Assembly: GCF_013752535.1 (NCBI RefSeq) | Contig: NZ_CP058348.1 | Coordinates: 1,302,001 to 1,366,000 of the forward strand | DNA: 64,000 nt | Source: Bdellovibrio sp. KM01 | GTDB taxonomy: Bacteria > Bdellovibrionota > Bdellovibrionia > Bdellovibrionales > Bdellovibrionaceae | Direction of reading: 5' to 3' | Part shown: positions 9,291-16,976 of the stretch, piece by piece | Layout of the letters: each line of letters opens with the position of its first letter | Position numbering within the stretch: the first letter of the stretch is position 1 | Position numbers and translations under genes: made by a program | The notes under the pieces: generated by a model | Seen by the model: only the letters and a program-made list of their open reading frames with translations | The model's database searches: none | Told to the model about the DNA's origin: nothing

Positions 9291-10034
9291 TTAGTCGATG
9301 TAGGAGCTGCCGTATTTTCGAAATATGGCCTTCAATTTGCCCGAAGTTTTGATTTCGTTGATGGCTTTGTCCAAATCTGCTTTTTTTACACGACCTTTTC
9401 GACTGACAGAGCAGACTATAGGGTAATCGCGCAGGAAAAGCTCTTCTCTGTCCTTAGTGATGTTGGGATTATCCATGCGGAAATAATCGATAAATATTTG
9501 ATCCGTAACGACGTACTGGATACGCCCACTCATAAGCTTCTTTAGATTGCCTTCTTCAGATACGTTGTCGTCACGTTTGATTTTACCGGATTCAAAATAA
9601 GGGTCCAGGGAGGGATAGACATATTGCAGGATCGTTCCGATGGTTTTGCCCTCTAAACCACTTACTTTTTTCGGCATTGGTGCGGGGCCTAAGATAATTT
9701 CTCTTTTAATAAAAAGCGTTTTTGAAAAATCATGCTTACCAACGGCATCATCCCACACTGTGCTTGTATAGCAGAGGATATCTAATTTGCCCTTGAGCAA
9801 ATAGCTATTAAGTCGATAGTGAGTCACCATACTAAAACTTGCTTTGCGGTCCATGGCCTCGGCCAAGGCGTTGACATAATCGACAACAAGACCTTCGTAC
9901 TTTCCTCTATTTGCAAATACCAAAGGAGGAGCAAGTCCCTCCGGAATTGCCGCACGAATTTCAGTCTTATCTTCCGCTAGCACTGTCTGTGAGTGCATCA
10001 GAAAGAAAAAAAACAACAGGAAAATATGTTTCAT
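9291..10034 (-). CDS. Periplasmic solute-binding-like protein (SBP_bac_3 type), orphan
   Basis: 247 residues with a clear signal peptide (MKHIFLLFFFFLMHSQTVLA). The mature part reads like an amino-acid binding lobe: PLVFANRGKYEGLVVDYVNALAEAMD and LLKGKLDILCYTSTVWDD in lobe one, GLEGKTIGTILQYVYPSLDPYF and LMSGRIQYVVTDQ in lobe two. It ends with a long C-terminal helix, KLKAIFRKYGSSYID. There are no transporter genes alongside. It may be a sensor or scavenging protein. It is one of three orphan proteins of this kind in the window. Confidence 0.82.
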   Translation of the reverse strand: MKHIFLLFFFFLMHSQTVLAEDKTEIRAAIPEGLAPPLVFANRGKYEGLVVDYVNALAEAMDRKASFSMVTHYRLNSYLLKGKLDILCYTSTVWDDAVGKHDFSKTLFIKREIILGPAPMPKKVSGLEGKTIGTILQYVYPSLDPYFESGKIKRDDNVSEEGNLKKLMSGRIQYVVTDQIFIDYFRMDNPNITKDREELFLRDYPIVCSVSRKGRVKKADLDKAINEIKTSGKLKAIFRKYGSSYID

Positions 10035-10243
10035 TTATGGTGTTCATTTTATGTGACTTCAAAATGAATCGCAACAAATGACAAAGTCGAGGCAAGTTTC
10101 CAAGCGCATTTGTAATTTTCGAGAAATGAAAGAGACAGTCTCAAGGCGATGGGGTCCTTATGAATTCAAGCAAGATATGTAATTTAAAATGTTAAGCCAG
10201 TAGTCGTATTACAAATGGGATTGATCTGATCGACTGTCTTTAG

Positions 10244-11035
10244 ATGGGAAAAATGCTGTTGGAACAAATTGAAATCTTATATTCTATACCTCTGGTGTTG
10301 GTTTCGGTTTATATCACCTTAATTTTTTGGATGGCAGCGGCGATTGGAAAGTGGATCGGAAATAAAAGAAAGTCCGTGAAGGCGCCGGCTGATGGCTCCA
10401 ATTTTGTTCCGACGACAATCCTGGGATTGATGGCGCTGGTCCTGGGGTTTACTTTTTCAATGGCAGTTTCTAGATTTGATCAAAGAAAAAACGCCTTGGT
10501 TCAAGAAGCGAATGCTATCGGCACCGCTTATTTGCGGGCGCAGCTTTTGCCACCACAGTTTGGAAACAATTTGCAAAGTCTGTTGAAAGAATACGTCGAC
10601 GTGCGGATTTCGTTTCATCAGACAAAGGCAGACCGATTGAAGCAGAACGAAGTGGACGAACGAACTTCCCGGTTACAAGATCAAATATGGAAGTCGTTAA
10701 TTCCCCTGACCAGCCAACATAAAGATCCTATTGTCGCTTTGACTGTGGCATCTGTAAATGACGTCTTCGATAGAACTTCTGAAAGGAAAAGTACATCACT
10801 CAACAGAATTCCGGAGTTGGTATACTTTATTTTGATATCCATCGGTGTGTTCGGTGTTTTCTCGATGGGTTATGTGGATGGCCGAAGCAAGAATGGGACA
10901 GTATTCAATATTATTGTTCTATCATTTCTTTTTTCATTGGTAATTAGTCTTGTCTTGGATATCGATCGACCTCAGCGAGGTCTTATCCAAAACGATCAAC
11001 GCCCTTTATTGGAACTGAAGGAAAGTTTTCGTTAA
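10244..11035 (+). CDS. DUF4239 (bestrophin-like) membrane protein
   Basis: 263 residues with four likely membrane segments: LVLVSVYITLIFWMAAAIG and TTILGLMALVLGFTFSMAV near the front, then LVYFILISIGVFGVFSMGYV and FNIIVLSFLFSLVISLVLDI near the end. A soluble helical middle domain separates the pairs. The motif ALVLGFTFSMAVSRFDQRKNALVQEANAIGTAYLRA-type layout is typical of DUF4239. Function of the family is unknown; it has been called bestrophin-like on weak grounds. The start could also be ATG 10253. It is monocistronic. Confidence 0.75.
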   Translation: MGKMLLEQIEILYSIPLVLVSVYITLIFWMAAAIGKWIGNKRKSVKAPADGSNFVPTTILGLMALVLGFTFSMAVSRFDQRKNALVQEANAIGTAYLRAQLLPPQFGNNLQSLLKEYVDVRISFHQTKADRLKQNEVDERTSRLQDQIWKSLIPLTSQHKDPIVALTVASVNDVFDRTSERKSTSLNRIPELVYFILISIGVFGVFSMGYVDGRSKNGTVFNIIVLSFLFSLVISLVLDIDRPQRGLIQNDQRPLLELKESFR

Positions 11036-11096
11036 GTCAATAGCCATAAGCAAAGGTTCAGGTAGTTGGTGCCAACGCCGCCAGAGCGTTCATTGC

Positions 11097-12023
11097 TTAG
11101 ATTAACCCGCCCTCAGTTAGCAGCGCGGCTCCAGAAATCCCGGGCAGCTCTTCCGTCAGATTTTTTACCAAGAATTCAAAGCGTTCGATGGCTTGCTCTT
11201 TGCGAGCGGTATCGGTGCCTTCTAAGCCGTCTGCGAGCTCACGCCATTCAGGAGAGCGCAACAATACCTCTTGCAGGGATTTAGTAAATACATCAGCCCA
11301 GGTCGGTTGGCTGAAAGTAAAATTCAAAGACAAAGAGTCCTCTTCGGTTGTGGTTTCGTGCCAGTAACCGCGCGGAACGAATAAAACGCAGCCGGGTTTC
11401 ATGACACAAGTCATGCTGTCATCCGGTAACTCTTCAATCAGATGGGCGTGACATTGCTTTTCAAGGGCCGCAGGCATTTCCAAGGAACCCGTGGTGAAGC
11501 GCTCGGTAGGGAAATCGACGGATTCATTCGGAGCCAAACGCCAAGTTTTTGTGCCCTGAATTTGAATCACGAAATTGGCATTGGCATCGAAATGCAGACG
11601 AGTTCCACAACCTGCTGGTGTTGCATAGGCGATCGAGCGCGCTTTGCACAGATCATTTTCCTCTCCGCCCGTGACCAATCCCAAATCCTGGCGGATTTGT
11701 TTTAACGAAGCGGCAATGGTCGCATCCTGACTTTGCATGGAATCAAAAACCAGGGTCATATTGTTGCGATAAGCCTTTAAAGCGTCGGAGGGCTCCAAGT
11801 GAATCGAACTGTATTCGTCATCAAAATCCGGCAGGCACGCACGAACTTTGCGTTGGCGGGCCGCGATTAACAGTTCCAGATCTTGCAATTGCGGCAGATC
11901 AAAGATGGTTTGAAGCTTGCCGGGAGTGGGTTGAAGGAACAAAGGCTCCAGGGGCCAGTTGGAGCTAAAGAATTCTTGAATACTAATAGGAGCTATAAGA
12001 TCTGCCAGGCCGATTTTTTTCAT
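11097..12023 (-). CDS. JmjC/cupin-4 Fe(II)/2-oxoglutarate oxygenase-like protein
   Basis: 308 residues. The double-stranded beta-helix has the metal triad His144-x-Asp146 in TRLHFDANANF and distal His222 in VPRGYWHETT; the latter block (FVPRGYWHET) is very characteristic of cupin_4/RoxA-type ribosomal oxygenases and related JmjC proteins. Lys160 in QGTKTWRLAP could bind 2-oxoglutarate. The substrate is unknown; ribosomal protein hydroxylation is one known role in the superfamily. I chose the ATG at 12023 because the upstream extension lacks a domain. A second such gene lies at 50289. Confidence 0.8.
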   Translation of the reverse strand: MKKIGLADLIAPISIQEFFSSNWPLEPLFLQPTPGKLQTIFDLPQLQDLELLIAARQRKVRACLPDFDDEYSSIHLEPSDALKAYRNNMTLVFDSMQSQDATIAASLKQIRQDLGLVTGGEENDLCKARSIAYATPAGCGTRLHFDANANFVIQIQGTKTWRLAPNESVDFPTERFTTGSLEMPAALEKQCHAHLIEELPDDSMTCVMKPGCVLFVPRGYWHETTTEEDSLSLNFTFSQPTWADVFTKSLQEVLLRSPEWRELADGLEGTDTARKEQAIERFEFLVKNLTEELPGISGAALLTEGGLI

Positions 12024-12114
12024 GGACTGACTGTAGCAAATTGCTGATGGGGCTTCAATAAAAAGCCCATCCATTATAAAATCTGGTATGAGCTAATAAC
12101 AAAGGACACCGACG

Positions 12115-12639
12115 ATGGACGCCCACTACGGCAAAGTGATGCAAGCAAGAGATCAAATTAAAGATAACGGTAGCAGACTGTATTTTGCCTATTCGGGAGT
12201 ATTGGATCGCGAAGCTTTTGAAGTTTGGCTGGAAGAACACAGCTATCAGTTTTTCAACCTACCTGAAGGCCAAGTGGCCGAAGCGAAGGGTGTCGATTTG
12301 ATTTTTGACTTTCCCTCGCGCTGGTGGGGAGGGCGAGTTGCTGGCTTGGTCGAAAAAGAAGGCTCTTCTGTTTTTGGAAGGCTTTTTGAAATTCCCGCGA
12401 AAGAATGGCCTATTGTTCAACACAAAGAAGGTGTTGTGACGGGGATGTCCGTGGAAACGACTTTGCGGGTTTCAGTTAATGGGCAAGAGTTTGAAGCAAC
12501 GGCCTTTGTCACTTCGCCAAATCGACGCAGTCTTGAGGGACCTGTTAGTGAACGCTATGTGGAAGCATTGGTGCGAGGCGCACGAGCTTCGGGATTGCCC
12601 GAAGAATACATAGCTTCATTACCTGGTAAAGCTCGATAA
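12115..12639 (+). CDS. Gamma-glutamylcyclotransferase-like protein
   Basis: 174 residues with the GGCT fold pattern: SRLYFAYSGVLDREAFEVWL near the front (family: YFAYGSNL), SVFGRLFEIPAKEW in the middle and GLPEEYIASL at the end. Family members release 5-oxoproline from gamma-glutamyl peptides. The family loop YGSNL is changed to YSGVL here, so activity is uncertain. It has AAAGGA about 8 nt before the ATG. It is divergent from the JmjC gene and convergent with glutathione peroxidase; a link to glutathione metabolism with that neighbour is possible but unproven. Confidence 0.75.
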   Translation: MDAHYGKVMQARDQIKDNGSRLYFAYSGVLDREAFEVWLEEHSYQFFNLPEGQVAEAKGVDLIFDFPSRWWGGRVAGLVEKEGSSVFGRLFEIPAKEWPIVQHKEGVVTGMSVETTLRVSVNGQEFEATAFVTSPNRRSLEGPVSERYVEALVRGARASGLPEEYIASLPGKAR

Positions 12640-12660
12640 CCCCTCCACGGCCGTCCGCAT

Positions 12661-13206
12661 TTATTTAAGTGCGTTTTCGATCGCTTCGATCAGCATCGGA
12701 TCATCAGGGGTTACATTGGGTGCAAAGCGGTCGATGATTTTGCCGTCACGACCGATCAAGAACTTTTCAAAATTCCACAGGATGTCGTTTTTGTTTTCCC
12801 GGTGAATGCCGTAACCTTTAAGAACTTCTTCAAAGTCTTCGCCAGCTTTCTTACGAGCATTGGGCTCGGTCTCCGTCAGAAATTTATAAAGCGGGTGCTG
12901 ACCTTCGCCTTTTACCACGATCTTTTCAAACATCGGAAATTTGACGCCGAAGTTGGCACGACAGAATTCTTGAATCTCGGTGTTTGTGCCGGGCTCTTGC
13001 CCTTCGAATTCGTTCGCTGGAAAACCCAGAACCACAAAGTTTTGTGATTGATATTTTTGAAAAACTTTTTCCATAGCCTCATACTGAGGTGTGAGGCCGC
13101 ATTGAGAAGCCACGTTTACCACTAACAAAACTTTGCCTTTGTATTCGCCCAGATTGGTATGGATACCGTTGATATTTTTTAACGAAAAATCATAGATAGA
13201 ATTCAT
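12661..13206 (-). CDS. Glutathione peroxidase family protein (Cys type)
   Basis: 181 residues of the thioredoxin-fold GPx family. The peroxidatic site reads VVNVASQCGLTPQYEAME with Cys in place of selenocysteine. The second signature, VVLGFPANEFEGQEPGTN, shows Gly-Phe-Pro-Ala-Asn, and the catalytic Trp and Asn are in ILWNFEKFLIGRDGKII. It reduces peroxides in the cytosol using thioredoxin or glutathione. Family length is 160-180. Start is clear from the conserved MNSIYDFSLKNINGI. Confidence 0.95.
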   Translation of the reverse strand: MNSIYDFSLKNINGIHTNLGEYKGKVLLVVNVASQCGLTPQYEAMEKVFQKYQSQNFVVLGFPANEFEGQEPGTNTEIQEFCRANFGVKFPMFEKIVVKGEGQHPLYKFLTETEPNARKKAGEDFEEVLKGYGIHRENKNDILWNFEKFLIGRDGKIIDRFAPNVTPDDPMLIEAIENALK

Positions 13207-13356
13207 GGCCTAGCTCCTTAGGTCAGCGATGCGCGGATTTTCTATGATTATGCAGTACGATTTATTCCGTACAAGAACATGCTATGTCGCAGGCAGTTAC
13301 CGAAGCGGAGAAGGACGCGTGCAAGAGTAGCCTCGTGTAATCTAATGTGCCGGGAT

Positions 13357-14127
13357 TTATAAAGTATTTTTAAAGTTAGCGTACTTGTCTTTGATCTTTT
13401 TCCAGGTGCCATCGGCAACGACTTCATTCACGGCCTGAGTGATGGCGGCAAGGTCTTCAGACCTTATGCTGGAACGGTAGTAAATGACGATGTCATAATT
13501 TTTTGATTGATCCGCAATGCGTATGAAGTCTGATTTCATATCCAACGTATTTTGAAAGTATTGATTTACGAAATCGGTATGTATCACCGCCAAGTTCTTT
13601 GTCCGTTTCAAAAGTTGGAAAGTGTTTTGAATGGTGGGGGCCGTTACAAATCGCTGCTCGCGTTGCAGTTTTTCAGTTTCTTCTGGCGTAAAGTAGATTG
13701 TCACGGCGGGAAGTACAAGAAAGCGGATAGAGGGATCATTGATGGCCCCTTCAATACTCTTAATTTTATTCTTAAGAGAAGAAGAGATCAGCATTTCTCT
13801 GGGTATTGACTCAATTTTTATGGACTTGGCTGCTCGATCAAAGGTGGGATTTTTTACGGTCATAACCACCAAATCCACACGATGTGCTTTTAGCTCTATC
13901 AGCAGTCGGGAGCGGTTTAACGGGCTTGACGTAAATTTGCAATGTGTTCGTTTAACCAGTTCATCAAGGAATTCGACACTGACCCCAGTGTCCCGTCGGT
14001 TCGCGCTATCGCGCATATACAGAGGTTCTGATTCATTTAACGCCACTTTATAGGATCCGATACAAGAAGTCGGGGAGCCTTGAGCAAAACAACAGGTCAA
14101 AAATGATAGAACGAAGGCAAACCTCAT
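13357..14127 (-). CDS. Periplasmic solute-binding-like protein (SBP_bac_3 type), orphan
   Basis: 256 residues with a signal peptide (MRFAFVLSFLTCCFAQGSP). The lobe pattern includes VSVEFLDELVKRTHCKF, RLLIELKAHRVDLVVMTVKNP and a C-terminal helix TWKKIKDKYANF. It is the third orphan of this type in the window; its transcription unit may lie upstream of nothing else, since the next gene downstream is glutathione peroxidase 150 nt away. Ligand unknown; confidence in the fold is moderate because similarity is loose. Confidence 0.65.
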   Translation of the reverse strand: MRFAFVLSFLTCCFAQGSPTSCIGSYKVALNESEPLYMRDSANRRDTGVSVEFLDELVKRTHCKFTSSPLNRSRLLIELKAHRVDLVVMTVKNPTFDRAAKSIKIESIPREMLISSSLKNKIKSIEGAINDPSIRFLVLPAVTIYFTPEETEKLQREQRFVTAPTIQNTFQLLKRTKNLAVIHTDFVNQYFQNTLDMKSDFIRIADQSKNYDIVIYYRSSIRSEDLAAITQAVNEVVADGTWKKIKDKYANFKNTL

Positions 14128-14158
14128 GAGATCAGTCTATCATCCGTCCAACTTGGTT

Positions 14159-15859
14159 CTAACTGTCTTTCAACAACTCTTTCTTTTCTGATTCGAGTAC
14201 TTTGGTCTTGGCAGGAATTTGGTCAGCAAAAAGCTCTGCCACTGCCGCAATCGTTAAGGAAGGATTCGTGCCCGTCGATGTGGGCAGAATACTTCCGTCG
14301 ACGACATAAAGCCCTTCATAACCAAAAACCTCACCACGAGTATTAACCAAGCCTGTTTCCTCGCTGTCACCCATAGGGCAACCACCTAAAGGGTGAACGG
14401 CAATAACTTTATCCAAATGAGTCAGGGGGTTGTCCAGGAAAGTTCCTCCCAGATTTTCTGCGACCTTTTTCATTTCCTCGCGCATGCGATTGAAATGTAA
14501 AGAACTGGTTTTTATGTCCCAGTTGATGACGGTCTGGCCATCCTCTTGAAGGGAAACCACGCCATCGGAACGATCGCGACCCATTCCCAAAAGAACCATC
14601 GCTTTACGCGTAAATGATCCGCGATCCAAGGCCGATGCAAAATCATCACCGACATTGATTTCAGTGTTTGTTTTTAGACCCAGAATTTTGCGGAAATATT
14701 TTTTCAAAGTGCTTCCCATAAGGCAAAGCGCGCCGATCATACCAGAGATTTGCGGGACCTTGCCGGAAATATACCAAGCGATAGCATTGGGAAAGCCGGC
14801 GTCTTCCAGATACATTCCATGCGGAAATCCGTCTGGATAGTTCTTTAAAGAGTATTTGATGGCACCCGTGATAACCGGTCCGTTTGTGGGATCCAAGTTT
14901 TCTTTCGTGTTTAAGACCATCCCCAACAAATCACCATTGCCACACCACTTTTGACCCAACCAACGATTGAGTTTTGGAAGACTGCCGCTCTTTTTCATTT
15001 TCAGTAACAGGGACGTCGAGCCCACCGAGCCTGCAGACAACACCACCTTTTTGGCCGTCAAAACGATTTCCTGGGCAGGAAACTGCGGCACATGAAAGGT
15101 GATTTTATAGTGATCATTGATGTATTCGATCTTGCTAACCTCCGCCTGAGTTCTGACGTCAAGGCTGCCGGCATTCGACTTTAGATTTCGTGCGCGGAAA
15201 ATATAGTTTAAGTCTAAAGTGTTTTTTGCGTGGATATTGCAACCCAGATCACATTCGCCACACTTGTTACATTTAGATTGAATAGCACCGTGGGAGTTCA
15301 AGGTCTGATGACCCGGGAATTCACCCTCAAAGCGCACAGCCAAAGGCGGCAATTGAAACTCTGCCGGAGTCAGCGCTGCGGGATTCTGCTGCATTTGCAG
15401 GGAGGCCTGTCGAAGGGCCGCGGTTTTTGGAGTGTCCTGATAATAGGGGTCACGGTTAAAAGGATAGGGGCGAGCTTCCATCATCGAAATGACTTTGTCG
15501 TAGTAGGGTTCTAGCTTCTGTCTGGTAAATCCACCAGGCCAGCCAGCGAAAAATTCTTCAGGCATGCGATACAGGACATTCGCGTAAATCAAACTGCCGC
15601 CGCCCAGGCCACTTGCCGTCAAGGTCATGACGTCACTGCCCGGAGTATCCCGAAACTCCATCAAACCGAATTTGCCGTCTTCGGGATCCCAAAACATATT
15701 TTCCTGAATTTCGTTCGGGCGACGTGGGAATTCGTGCATTTTCCATTGGCGACCACGTTCCAATAAGCAAACGTTGTATCCTTTTTCCACCAGACGACAT
15801 GACATCACCGAGCCGCCAAAACCAGAACCAATCACCACATAGTCGAAATCAAGCTTCAT
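14159..15859 (-). CDS. GMC-family FAD oxidoreductase (cholesterol-oxidase-like)
   Basis: 566 residues. The FAD-binding Rossmann motif is VVIGSGFGGSVMSCRL (GSGFGG at 11-16), GLGGGSLIYANVLYR is near 84-98, and the GMC C-terminal block HPLGGCPMGD precedes GTNPSLTIAAVAE. Family members oxidise alcohols; this subgroup includes cholesterol-oxidase-like and aromatic/aliphatic alcohol dehydrogenases. A four-Cys cluster (C197, C200, C203, C207; SKCNKCGECDLGCNIHAKN) resembles a ferredoxin-type binding site. It is third in a tight operon after the alpha/beta hydrolase and DUF6765 gene (12-nt gap). AAGGA precedes the start. No signal peptide is seen. Confidence 0.88.
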   Translation of the reverse strand: MKLDFDYVVIGSGFGGSVMSCRLVEKGYNVCLLERGRQWKMHEFPRRPNEIQENMFWDPEDGKFGLMEFRDTPGSDVMTLTASGLGGGSLIYANVLYRMPEEFFAGWPGGFTRQKLEPYYDKVISMMEARPYPFNRDPYYQDTPKTAALRQASLQMQQNPAALTPAEFQLPPLAVRFEGEFPGHQTLNSHGAIQSKCNKCGECDLGCNIHAKNTLDLNYIFRARNLKSNAGSLDVRTQAEVSKIEYINDHYKITFHVPQFPAQEIVLTAKKVVLSAGSVGSTSLLLKMKKSGSLPKLNRWLGQKWCGNGDLLGMVLNTKENLDPTNGPVITGAIKYSLKNYPDGFPHGMYLEDAGFPNAIAWYISGKVPQISGMIGALCLMGSTLKKYFRKILGLKTNTEINVGDDFASALDRGSFTRKAMVLLGMGRDRSDGVVSLQEDGQTVINWDIKTSSLHFNRMREEMKKVAENLGGTFLDNPLTHLDKVIAVHPLGGCPMGDSEETGLVNTRGEVFGYEGLYVVDGSILPTSTGTNPSLTIAAVAELFADQIPAKTKVLESEKKELLKDS

Positions 15860-15871
15860 ATAGATAAATCC

Positions 15872-16975
15872 TTACGCGACACAAATTTGATATTTAGGCA
15901 AAACGTCATGCAGAACCGTAAAGCGATAGAATAACAAAGCATCATGCATCAGCTTCCAGTTTGATTTTAAAAAATCCTCTTTGTAGGGAACATTGGTAAA
16001 TTCAAAATCGTCATTCAGCTCAAAGTCCTCAAAGGCTTCGGCGAGCCAACTTTCGGGACCTTCGGGAGAATACTTCCACGTGTCGGTGCCGAACTGAAAG
16101 CTTCCGCATTGAATATGCTCGCGCCATTTTTCCAGACGCTCATCACCTTCTTCGCTGTCGATGCTTTCAAGCAGTTCCTGCACTTTGCGAAGATCCTGAT
16201 CAAAAATTTTTACGATGGGGAGATTGTTGGCCTTGCGCACTTCCTGATAAAATTCCAGAACGTGTTTTACGGCGAGCATATAGTCAGCAGGATTATTGCG
16301 TTGTACTGTATGCCCTTGCCAGTCTTGATAGCTCCAGCGCAAATAGGGGAGATCCGGATAGGAAAGTACCGTTCCGTGACCGATGGGATTGTACTCGCCC
16401 ACAAAAAATGAACGAACCCAATCATAAAATCTGCGAAAAGGATTCCTGCGATAAAACTTTTTCCGATAGTTCATCATCCCTGTATCCAAAGCACCTTCAC
16501 CATCATAGATATCGCCCACTTTGTTGATCTTATGGGTGATGCCTGCAAAGCCCTGGTGAGCCCAGGTATCAACAAAGGCATGGGTGGTGACACCCAACAG
16601 GTGATAACCGAAAGTCTTATTAAAATTTTGAACACAGCTTTTAACGACGTCCTGAGCAATCGCGCTGTTGGGGCGGCAGACTAATTTTTGCGCCAGGGGA
16701 TCAACGCTGGAATCACGAACTTCATTGCCGGGTATAAAGTGAAAGGGAATCCACACGTGATGGTTGGCCAATTCTTTAAAATTTCGATAGTCCAGCATCT
16801 TGTGGGCACTGGCGCGAAATTCATAGGCGGAGCAGTTCTGAAATAAAATTGTGCCGGAATTGACGGCATCATCGACATACTGTGAACTGCTGGCGATGGT
16901 ATTGGCTTCAAAAGGGGTAAAGCCACTCATTCGAGCCAAGATGTAAGTAACTCCCAGATGAAAATCGATTTGCAT
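15872..16975 (-). CDS. DUF6765 family protein
   Basis: 367 residues. The N-terminus MQIDFHLGVTYILARMSGF and the block ASSSQYVDDAVNSG match the DUF6765 pattern, which I recognise from family members with MQIDMHYYGTY- and AQYVDDN-like starts. Several His/Asp clusters (HHVWIPFHFIPGN, YHLLGVTTHAFVDTWAHQGFAG) recall the helical metal-binding sites of the phospholipase C/P1 nuclease group, so a metal-dependent hydrolase is plausible. Function is not established. It starts 1 nt downstream of the hydrolase stop, so translational coupling is likely. Confidence 0.75.
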   Translation of the reverse strand: MQIDFHLGVTYILARMSGFTPFEANTIASSSQYVDDAVNSGTILFQNCSAYEFRASAHKMLDYRNFKELANHHVWIPFHFIPGNEVRDSSVDPLAQKLVCRPNSAIAQDVVKSCVQNFNKTFGYHLLGVTTHAFVDTWAHQGFAGITHKINKVGDIYDGEGALDTGMMNYRKKFYRRNPFRRFYDWVRSFFVGEYNPIGHGTVLSYPDLPYLRWSYQDWQGHTVQRNNPADYMLAVKHVLEFYQEVRKANNLPIVKIFDQDLRKVQELLESIDSEEGDERLEKWREHIQCGSFQFGTDTWKYSPEGPESWLAEAFEDFELNDDFEFTNVPYKEDFLKSNWKLMHDALLFYRFTVLHDVLPKYQICVA

Positions 16976-16976
16976 A

